Source: a bacterium
Lineage (GTDB): Bacteria; JAHJDO01
DNA length: 8,575 nt
Reading direction: 5' to 3'
Assembly (NCBI GenBank): GCA_030611945.1
Contig: JAUWOV010000076.1
Location: 1-8,575 of the forward strand
Shown: positions 1 through 5,701 of the stretch, piece after piece
Position numbering within the stretch: the stretch's first letter is position 1
Layout: the number at the start of each line of letters is the position of its first letter
The notes under the pieces: model-generated
The model's input: the letters and a program-made list of their open reading frames with translations, nothing else
What the model was told of the DNA's origin: nothing
Database searches by the model: none
Position numbers and translations under genes: made by a program

Positions 1-1372
1 ATACATGTGTAATTCCATCTGCGTCAATATTAAATGCTACTTCTATTTGAGGTACTCCGCGTGGAGCAGAAGGTATACCCACCAGGTCAAACCTGCCAAG
101 AGTCTTATTATACTGCGCCATTTCCCGCTCTCCCTGCAATACATGTATGCTTACAGCTGTCTGGTTATCTGCAGCTGTACTGAATGTCTGGGATTTCTTT
201 GTCGGAATGGTTGTATTTCTCTCTATAAGCTTTGTGCAAACTCCTCCCAAGGTCTCAATCCCAAGAGAAAGAGGAGTAACATCAAGAAGCGTTACGTCTT
301 TAACCTCTCCTGAAAGCACACCGGCCTGTATAGCAGCTCCAACAGCAACAACCTCGTCCGGGTTAACGCCCTTATAAAGTTCTTTGCCAAAAAACTGTTT
401 TACTGCTTCCTGAACCTTTGGAGACCTTGTCTGCCCGCCAACAAGTATTACATGATCAATATCCTTTGTTTCCATTTTTGCATCAGCCAGCGCTTGTTTA
501 CACGGGGCAATTGTGCTGTCTACAAGGGCTTGTGTCAGCTTTTCCAGCTGCGCGCGCGTAAGTGTTATATCCAGATGCTTTGGTCCGCTTTGATCCGCTG
601 TTATGAATGGAAGGTTTATATTCGCTGTCTGAGCAGTAGAAAGCTCTACTTTTGCCTTTTCAGCGCCTTCTCTCAATCTCTGCATCGCCATCTTATCATT
701 ACTCAAATCCATACCATTGGACTTTTTAAATTCGCTGACCAGCCAGTCAAGGATTTTCTGATCAAAGTCATCTCCGCCTAACTTCGTATTACCATTAGTT
801 GCCTTAACCTCAAAAACCCCATCTCCAATATCAAGTATGGAAATATCAAATGTTCCGCCGCCAAGGTCGTACACTGCAAGAATCTGTTCCTTTTTTTTAT
901 CAAGCCCATATGCTAAAGAAGCCGCAGTCGGCTCATTTACTATTCTAAGCACTTCAAGACCTGCAATCTTACCGGCATCCTTGGTAGCCTGTCTCTGGCT
1001 GTCATCAAAATACGCAGGAACAGTAATAACCGCTTTTTCAACTTTATTTCCCAAATAACTTTCTGCGTCCTGTTTGAATTTCTGAAGTATTGCAGCAGAT
1101 ATCTCAGGAGGAGTATATTCCTTATCACCGGCTTTTACCTTTGTTTTTTGTCCCATTTTTCTCTTTATTGAGCTTATTGTATTCTCAGGATTTGACACTG
1201 CCTGTCTTTTAGCAATCTGTCCAACCAATCTTTCTCCTGTTTTGGATATTGCCACAACAGACGGAGTAGTTCTGCTTCCTTCTGCATTAGCAATGACAAC
1301 AGGTTTCCCGCCTTCCATAACTGCCATGCAGGAATTAGTCGTTCCTAAATCAATACCTATTACTTTACCCAT
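1..1372 (-). CDS. dnaK: Molecular chaperone DnaK (Hsp70), C-terminal part cut by window edge
   Basis: DnaK is the ATP-dependent cytosolic Hsp70 that binds unfolded peptides and works with DnaJ and GrpE. The reading frame is open from the ATG at 1372 to base 2, giving 457 codons; the rest of the substrate-binding domain and the lid lie outside the window. Visible signatures are the phosphate-1 motif IDLGTTNS (residues 7-14), [11 protein letters not shown] (about 146-156), the phosphate-2 motif [12 protein letters not shown] (167-178), VILVGGQTR (308-316) and the interdomain linker around [11 protein letters not shown] (364-374), followed by the beta-sandwich start ending in DADGITHV. The segment between IKRKMGQ and YTPPEIS (about residues 69-91) is short, as in Firmicutes; E. 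coli-type proteins carry about 20 extra residues there. A strong AGGAGG Shine-Dalgarno (1380-1385) lies 7 nt before the ATG. The gene starts 24 bp after grpE and is presumably transcribed from the CIRCE-controlled hrcA promoter. Identification is secure. Confidence 0.98.
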   Translation of the reverse strand, partial: MGKVIGIDLGTTNSCMAVMEGGKPVVIANAEGSRTTPSVVAISKTGERLVGQIAKRQAVSNPENTISSIKRKMGQKTKVKAGDKEYTPPEISAAILQKFKQDAESYLGNKVEKAVITVPAYFDDSQRQATKDAGKIAGLEVLRIVNEPTAASLAYGLDKKKEQILAVYDLGGGTFDISILDIGDGVFEVKATNGNTKLGGDDFDQKILDWLVSEFKKSNGMDLSNDKMAMQRLREGAEKAKVELSTAQTANINLPFITADQSGPKHLDITLTRAQLEKLTQALVDSTIAPCKQALADAKMETKDIDHVILVGGQTRSPKVQEAVKQFFGKELYKGVNPDEVVAVGAAIQAGVLSGEVKDVTLLDVTPLSLGIETLGGVCTKLIERNTTIPTKKSQTFSTAADNQTAVSIHVLQGEREMAQYNKTLGRFDLVGIPSAPRGVPQIEVAFNIDADGITHV

Positions 1373-1396
1373 TACCAGTCCTCCTTTTTTATTCCA

Positions 1397-1915
1397 TTAT
1401 TTATTTTGTTTTTTTAATATCTTTTTTGACACTTTTACAAGAGACGGTCTTATAACCTTTCCATGCAGTTTATAACCTGCGCTAACTTCTTCAACTACCG
1501 TGTCTTCAGGATGTTTATCAGTTTCTACCTGCATAACCGCCTCATGCTTATCAGGATTAAACTGAGTACCATGAGCCCTGATCTCTTCCAGCCCATTTTG
1601 TCTCAAGATATCCTCAAATTGCTTTAAAACCAGTTTAATGCCCTTTTTGAGGTCATTGATATTACTTGCCTTATCCGCTGAGTCTACAGCTCTTTTAAAA
1701 TTATCAACAACAGGTAATATCTCATTGATTAGTTTCTCATTTGCAAATTTAGCAAGAGATTCATATTCTCTTGCAGTCCTCTTTTTAAAATTGTCAAACT
1801 CTGCCTGCAGCCTTAAAAGCTGGTCATGTCTTTCATCACATAAAGCAGATTTTTCTTCCAGCTTCTTTAGTTCTTTCGCTGTATATTTTGATTTTTTTAC
1901 TGTCTCTTTACGCAT
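1397..1915 (-). CDS. grpE: Nucleotide exchange factor GrpE
   Basis: GrpE dimers release ADP from DnaK and so drive the chaperone cycle in the cytosol. The 172-residue protein has the family layout: a short charged N-terminus, a long helical region likely to form the dimeric coiled coil (about residues 13-60, including LQAEFDNFKKRTARE), a four-helix-bundle part (about 61-107) and a C-terminal beta domain with FNPDKHEAV (119-127) and GYKLHGKVIRPSLVKV (147-162). It is a little shorter than E. coli GrpE (197 aa), mainly because the disordered N-terminal tail is short. The ATG at 1915 is supported by AAGGGG (1923-1928), 7 nt upstream; two bases of that site come from the end of an 8-bp tandem repeat filling the gap after hrcA. 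It lies 42 bp after hrcA and 24 bp before dnaK in the same operon. Confidence 0.96.
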   Translation of the reverse strand: MRKETVKKSKYTAKELKKLEEKSALCDERHDQLLRLQAEFDNFKKRTAREYESLAKFANEKLINEILPVVDNFKRAVDSADKASNINDLKKGIKLVLKQFEDILRQNGLEEIRAHGTQFNPDKHEAVMQVETDKHPEDTVVEEVSAGYKLHGKVIRPSLVKVSKKILKKQNK

Positions 1916-1926
1916 CGCTATTCCCC

Positions 1927-1950
1927 TTTGTGCCTCTGTGCCCTTGTGCC
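1927..1950 (-). repeat. Three-copy 8-bp tandem repeat in the hrcA-grpE gap
   Basis: On the minus strand three units follow each other directly: GGCACAAG (1950-1943), GGCACAGA (1942-1935) and GGCACAAA (1934-1927), with a degenerate continuation GGGGAATA next to them. The array occupies most of the 42-bp gap between the hrcA stop and the grpE start. The end of the last unit plus the following GGGG forms the likely grpE ribosome-binding site. The repetition is seen directly; any function, or membership of a dispersed repeat family, is inference. Confidence 0.8.
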
Positions 1951-1957
1951 TACTTTC

Positions 1958-3010
1958 TTATTCAAGCAAGAGTTTTTTCATAATATCACTTAATTTACAC
2001 GCAGTATAATTTAGTTTACTTATTACTCTTGAATATGCCATTCTTCTTGGCCCTATTATGCCTAATGATCCCATTGGAGATCCAAACAGGCCATACCTTA
2101 TAGTAAGCAAACTACAGTTCTCTATGTCGCTGTCAGCTGTTTCCCTGCCAATAAGAACTTTTATCCCGTTGCTGTCAATGGGCATATTAAGAATTTTAGA
2201 CAAATACCTTGTATTCAATGCCCTGAACATAGCTTGCGCTTTATTAATATCACTAAATTCAGGATACTGCATAAGATATTCATAGCCGTCAATGAAAACA
2301 GTTTTTTCTTCCTCAAAAGAAAGAATGACATCCAGTATATCCATCACGCAGTTATATGCTGTTTCGTCAAGGTGGGAATATTTCTCTTTAAAAATCTCTC
2401 TAAAATCTGAGCGTATGTGAATAAAGTCAAGCCCTTCCAGGTTCTCATTCAGAAATGCGCATATTCTTTGCAGATCAGTAATTGATACTTCATCCCTGAA
2501 ACAAACCACCTTTTTTTTCATATCTCCTGAACGCATAATAATAATAATCATAATTCTGTGACCTTGAAGAGCTATAAGCTCCAAATGCTTGAATGTCCCG
2601 CTATCATGAAATCTTGGCAGTTCTGCAAATCCCATATAGTTAGTTATAAAAGACAGCATCTTTGTTGTTTCTTTAATTATTGACTCAATATCATAACTAA
2701 TACTTGAATATGCATCATCTATAAAGTTTCTTTCTTCATCTGCAAGCAGTTCTGTCTTTATAAGATAATTAACATAAAAGCGGTACCCTTTATCAGTAGG
2801 GACTCTGCCTGCAGAAGTGTGAGGCTGTATCAAATACCCTTGCTCCTCCAACTTTACCAGAATATTCCTGACAGTAGCTGATGATACGTTTAATTTGTAA
2901 GCCTTAACCAGTTTTTGAGAAGCAATAGGCTCTCCAGTATTAATATATGAATAAATTGCTGCTTTTAAGATATTTGCTTCTCTGTTGCCAACTACTGTCT
3001 TTTCAATCAC
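1958..3010 (-). CDS. hrcA: Heat-inducible transcription repressor HrcA
   Basis: HrcA is a dimeric repressor that binds the CIRCE operator upstream of class I heat-shock genes; in well-studied species its activity depends on GroEL. The 350-residue protein has the usual length. An N-terminal winged helix (about residues 8-80) includes the recognition-helix region SSATVRNILVKLEEQGYL (43-60) and the family signature HTSAGRVPTDKGYRFYV (64-80). A middle GAF-like region follows, then the conserved C-terminal block GSLGIIGPRRMAYSRVI (314-330). The start is a GTG at 3010, preceded by AAAGGAG with about 5 nt spacing; no ATG lies nearby in frame, and the conserved N-terminus fits this start. A perfect CIRCE and a promoter lie just upstream, so it should repress itself and the downstream grpE-dnaK. 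A run of isoleucines near residues 153-158 is unusual but does not disturb the frame. Confidence 0.97.
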   Translation of the reverse strand: MIEKTVVGNREANILKAAIYSYINTGEPIASQKLVKAYKLNVSSATVRNILVKLEEQGYLIQPHTSAGRVPTDKGYRFYVNYLIKTELLADEERNFIDDAYSSISYDIESIIKETTKMLSFITNYMGFAELPRFHDSGTFKHLELIALQGHRIMIIIIMRSGDMKKKVVCFRDEVSITDLQRICAFLNENLEGLDFIHIRSDFREIFKEKYSHLDETAYNCVMDILDVILSFEEEKTVFIDGYEYLMQYPEFSDINKAQAMFRALNTRYLSKILNMPIDSNGIKVLIGRETADSDIENCSLLTIRYGLFGSPMGSLGIIGPRRMAYSRVISKLNYTACKLSDIMKKLLLE

Positions 3011-3023
3011 TTCTGCTCCTTTT

Positions 3024-3050
3024 TTAGCACTCTAAAGCCGAGAGTGCTAA
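3024..3050 (-). promoter_or_regulatory. CIRCE operator (HrcA binding site)
   Basis: The sequence TTAGCACTC, then 9 nt (3033-3041), then GAGTGCTAA forms a perfect 9-bp inverted repeat that matches the CIRCE consensus exactly. It lies between the promoter -10 box and the hrcA ribosome-binding site, with its upstream edge at about the expected transcription start. HrcA bound here should block initiation at the hrcA-grpE-dnaK promoter. Confidence 0.98.
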
Positions 3051-3060
3051 ACTTAAGCAT

Positions 3061-3089
3061 AAAATAGCAATTAGAGTGACTTTTGTCAA
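3061..3089 (-). promoter_or_regulatory. Sigma-70-type promoter of the hrcA-grpE-dnaK operon
   Basis: On the minus strand a consensus -35 box TTGACA (3089-3084) is followed after exactly 17 bp by TATTTT (3066-3061) as the -10 box. The expected start, 6-8 nt further on, falls at about 3053-3055, directly before CIRCE. The stretch between the promoter and the initiator tRNA (3090-3166) shows no gene and no convincing U-tailed terminator hairpin, so read-through from the upstream operon is possible. Confidence 0.85.
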
Positions 3090-3166
3090 GTTGAATTTTT
3101 TCTGATTCTTTTCAGGCAGGTTTGTTTTCCCAGAACATCCATTACATCAAATATTGGTGGGCTTAG

Positions 3167-3240
<74 letters not shown>

Positions 3241-3252
3241 ATATTCTATATG

Positions 3253-3323
3253 TTGCCCGGCAAGGGCTCGAACCTCGAATCTCAGTACCAAAAACTGATG
3301 TGTTACCATTACACCACCGGGCA
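3253..3323 (-). tRNA. tRNA-Gln, anticodon UUG
   Basis: The 71-nt gene gives a clean cloverleaf: acceptor TGCCCGG/CCGGGCA, D stem GTGT/ACAC with loop AATGGTA, anticodon stem TCAGT/ACTGA, loop TTTTGGT with anticodon TTG, and T stem CGAGG/CCTTG (one G-U pair) with loop TTCGAGC. The weak U1-A72 pair is typical of glutamine tRNAs. CCA is not encoded. It starts 27 bp after the spoVG stop and is followed 12 bp later by the initiator tRNA, so the two tRNAs are probably processed from one transcript, possibly that of the pyr-ispE-spoVG operon. Confidence 0.95.
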
Positions 3324-3350
3324 ATTAAATTGTTATTATTTCTGACTTAT

Positions 3351-3890
3351 CTACTCAGCTTTCTCTGTTTGATCTGCATTAAGCTCAATTTCTGGTGATT
3401 GAGCAGACGTATCTTCAGGCTGTTGTTCAACCTTTTCTACCGGCTGCTCAACGCTAGGTTCAGTACTTATAGGCTGTTCAACTTCAGGTTTAATCTCAGG
3501 TTTAACCTCCTGAGGCAATTCTGCTCTTTCTGCTTCATAAACTTCTAATATCTTTTTCTGCAGATAGTTTCTGGCTTCTGTAGTTATTGGATGCGCTATA
3601 TCTCTGTGCTCATCTATTCTATCTTCTCCTTCTTTCATTTGAACGCTCTGAAATTCAAGAGCCTTGCCGCACTGATTACAAAATTTACTTCTAAGAGCAT
3701 TACGATGATGACAGTTGGGACATGCTTCTCTTACCTGCCTGGAAGGCATTGCTACAAACAACCCTTTTCTCCCATCAATAACTTTTAAATCTCTCACAAC
3801 AAAAGAATTGTCAAAAATAATAGTTGCATACGCTTTTAATTTGCTGCCTTCTCTATCTCTTAGTCTAACTTTTACTTCTGTGATTTCCAT
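3351..3890 (-). CDS. spoVG: SpoVG-family nucleic-acid-binding protein with inserted zinc ribbon and charged tail
   Basis: SpoVG proteins are small regulators, shown to bind DNA or RNA in Staphylococcus, Listeria and Borrelia and linked to septation and sporulation in Bacillus. The N-terminal core (residues 1-51: MEITEVKVRLR, then FVVRDLKVIDGRKGLFVAMPSR) and the second core block RDIAHPITTEARNYLQKKILEVYEAE (96-121) match B. subtilis SpoVG. Between them, where B. subtilis has about 8 residues, there are about 45. These hold CPNC (57-60) and CNQC (71-74), a C-x2-C-x10-C-x2-C pattern typical of a zinc ribbon. Residues 122-179 form a Pro/Glu/Gln-rich, probably disordered tail. Total length is 179 aa against about 97 in B. 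subtilis. The ATG has AAGGAG (3900-3905) upstream with 9 nt spacing. It lies 33 bp after ispE; ispE and spoVG are also near neighbours in B. subtilis. Family assignment is firm; the role here is unknown. Confidence 0.92.
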   Translation of the reverse strand: MEITEVKVRLRDREGSKLKAYATIIFDNSFVVRDLKVIDGRKGLFVAMPSRQVREACPNCHHRNALRSKFCNQCGKALEFQSVQMKEGEDRIDEHRDIAHPITTEARNYLQKKILEVYEAERAELPQEVKPEIKPEVEQPISTEPSVEQPVEKVEQQPEDTSAQSPEIELNADQTEKAE

Positions 3891-3923
3891 TAAAATTTAC
3901 TCCTTAATTTGTTGTTCACTACT

Positions 3924-4796
3924 TTAAATGCCTTTTGCCACATAACAGACTACTCCTAATTTTTGGTCATTAGAAAGATTTTCGGATATCAAGTAAGCAT
4001 CGTCTTTGCTTGAGACTATACCAAAAACTGTAGACCCTGTTCCACTCATTAAGGCGCCGCTTGCTCCACAAGCTATCATTTTCTTCTTAATGTATTTAAC
4101 AAGCGGATATTCTTTAAACACTACCCCCTCCAATCTGTTAAACAAATTATCTGCGATATCCTTAATCTGTAATTTCTTAAGCTTCGGCAACTTAGCACTA
4201 TTTATGTTTTTTGTCAACTCCCTATCCAATCTTCCATATGCCCATTTTGTTGAAACGCTCATATTTGGAACAGCTAGAACAAGCCATATCTTAGGTATAG
4301 CAAAACAAGTGTGTATTTTTACTCCTCGTCCTTTTACCAGCGCAGTTTTACCATTAATGAAGAATGGAACATCAGAACCTATTTCTGCTCCTAATTCCTG
4401 TAATTGCGCATTTTTTAACCCAATATTCCAGAGTTGATTTAAGCCTTTGAGAACCGAAGCCGCATTGCTACTGCCGCCGCCCAAACCGGATCCAACAGGT
4501 ATTTTTTTGTCAATTGTAATAGAAATCCCCTTTTTAATATTGAATCTTTCTATAAGTAGTTTTGCCGCTTTGTATGCCAGATTGTCCCGAAAGTTTTCGG
4601 GATTAGATGGAATGCTGATTTCTCTATTTGGGCAGAGAATGGTTATATCTCTCAGCCTATCCTCCAATAGTATATTATCGCATAAACTTATTTTTTGAAT
4701 TAGGCTTTCAATTTCGTGGTAACCATCATCTCTCTTTCCTAATACCTCTAAAAACAAATTAACTTTTGCATACGATTTTAGAGAGAGACTGCTCAT
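3924..4796 (-). CDS. ispE: 4-diphosphocytidyl-2-C-methyl-D-erythritol kinase IspE
   Basis: IspE phosphorylates CDP-methylerythritol with ATP, the fourth step of the MEP route to isopentenyl diphosphate. The 290-residue protein is a GHMP kinase of normal length. The N-terminal SYAKVNLFLEVLGKRDDGYH (8-27) contains the catalytic Lys11. The glycine-rich ATP loop is PVGSGLGGGSSNA (100-112), and GSDVPFF (140-146) supplies the catalytic Asp142. The C-terminal GHMP motif is GALMSGTGSTVFGI, near residue 250. Its ATG overlaps the pyrD stop by 4 nt (ATGA), with a weak AGGGA ribosome site, which suggests coupling to pyrD. Between SIP and NLAYKAAKLL (about 64-71) there are several more residues than I expect for the family, coinciding with an 18-bp palindrome. 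Function is confident. Confidence 0.96.
   Translation of the reverse strand: MSSLSLKSYAKVNLFLEVLGKRDDGYHEIESLIQKISLCDNILLEDRLRDITILCPNREISIPSNPENFRDNLAYKAAKLLIERFNIKKGISITIDKKIPVGSGLGGGSSNAASVLKGLNQLWNIGLKNAQLQELGAEIGSDVPFFINGKTALVKGRGVKIHTCFAIPKIWLVLAVPNMSVSTKWAYGRLDRELTKNINSAKLPKLKKLQIKDIADNLFNRLEGVVFKEYPLVKYIKKKMIACGASGALMSGTGSTVFGIVSSKDDAYLISENLSNDQKLGVVCYVAKGI
4585..4602. repeat. Perfect 18-bp palindrome inside ispE
   Basis: TCCCGAAA, a 2-nt spacer (GT) and TTTCGGGA form an uninterrupted 8-bp inverted repeat. On the coding strand it spans the codons around residues 65-71 of IspE (NPENFRD), a surface loop between conserved segments. A stem with a 2-nt loop is strained, so a slightly opened hairpin is more likely in RNA. 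No T-rich tail follows it, so it does not look like an intrinsic terminator. It may be a small inserted repeat. Confidence 0.75.
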
Positions 4797-5701
4797 TTAA
4801 GTTTCCCTGTGATATCTGATATTTTATTGAATCTGTTATCTTCCATATACTTTTTAATGCCATCTATAATCTCAGAACAAGTATTGGGATTAACAAAGTT
4901 TGCTGTGCCAATGGCAACTGCGCTTGCACCGGCAAGCAAAAATTCAATAGCGTCGTCTGAAGTCATTATTCCACCCATACCAATTACCGGGATACTGACT
5001 TTTTTAGATGCTTCGTAAACCATTCTTAATGCTACTGGTTTAACCGCAGGACCTGACAGCCCTCCAATGACATTTGCCAGCTTAGGCTTTTTTGTCTGAA
5101 CATCAATACTCATGCCTATCAGAGTATTGATTAAAGATACTGCATCTGCGCCTGCGTCTTCTGCTGCTCTGGCAATTAGTGTAATATCTGTGACATTAGG
5201 AGTAAGTTTAACAATTAATGGCAAACCTGTAACCTTTCTTACTTTTTTAACAAGTTGATAAGTTAAGTTTGCGTCTTGGGCAAACAATCCTGCGCGTTCT
5301 ACATTAGGGCAGGAAATATTTATTTCCAATCCCGACAATCCAATATCTTTCAATAGATCAGCAAGTTTGACAAACTCTGCCTCCTTGCTGCCTGAAATAT
5401 TTGCTATAATTGGCACCCTATACCCTTTTAGCTTTGGTAGTTTTTCTTCAATAAAAACCTTGGCTCCCGGATTCTGAAGTCCTATTGAATTCAGCATACC
5501 ACCAGCTACCTCCACAATCCTAGGTTGAGGATTACCAATCCTCGGTTCCAGAGTTATAGTCTTTGCAACAATTGCTCCAAATTTTTTTATATCTATTAGT
5601 TGTGAATACTCCAGCCCGTATCCGAATGTGCCAGAAGCTGTCATTATTGGGTTTTTCATCTTTATTCCAGCAATATCCACACCAAGACTTAATTTACTCA
5701 C
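4793..5701 (-). CDS. pyrD: Dihydroorotate dehydrogenase class IB, catalytic subunit PyrD
   Basis: This FMN enzyme oxidises dihydroorotate to orotate in the cytosol, passing electrons to PyrK. The protein is a TIM barrel with KNPIMTASGTFGYG (16-29), the substrate-contacting NSIGLQNPG (71-79), the catalytic loop NISCPNV with Cys131, and the FMN-phosphate end GMGGI (241-245) and AVAIGTA. A catalytic Cys, rather than Ser, marks class I; the adjacent pyrK makes it class IB. I chose the GTG at 5701, giving 302 aa: GTGA overlaps the pyrK stop by 4 nt, GGAGGA sits just upstream, and the N-terminus then matches relatives. A TTG at 5713 would add four residues (starting L/M-G-G-D) but would consume the ribosome-binding site. 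The gene overlaps ispE by 4 nt. Confidence 0.96.
   Translation of the reverse strand: MSKLSLGVDIAGIKMKNPIMTASGTFGYGLEYSQLIDIKKFGAIVAKTITLEPRIGNPQPRIVEVAGGMLNSIGLQNPGAKVFIEEKLPKLKGYRVPIIANISGSKEAEFVKLADLLKDIGLSGLEINISCPNVERAGLFAQDANLTYQLVKKVRKVTGLPLIVKLTPNVTDITLIARAAEDAGADAVSLINTLIGMSIDVQTKKPKLANVIGGLSGPAVKPVALRMVYEASKKVSIPVIGMGGIMTSDDAIEFLLAGASAVAIGTANFVNPNTCSEIIDGIKKYMEDNRFNKISDITGKLK

Noticed and set aside
5-1058. Plus-strand open frames of 70-110 codons opposite dnaK
   Set aside because: They lie antisense to a fully conserved dnaK frame, have no recognisable domains, and their composition follows from the opposite-strand codons.
2536-2552. ATA/ATT trinucleotide run within hrcA
   Set aside because: It encodes a hydrophobic isoleucine strand in HrcA and is short; ordinary in an AT-rich gene.
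3090-3120. Possible hairpin CTGA...TCAG between the tRNAs and the hrcA promoter as a terminator
   Set aside because: The stem is only 4 bp and is followed by A rather than U on the transcribed strand, so it does not fit an intrinsic terminator.
4006-4437. Plus-strand 143-codon open frame opposite ispE
   Set aside because: It is the reverse reading of a conserved IspE; it shows no family motif or ribosome site.
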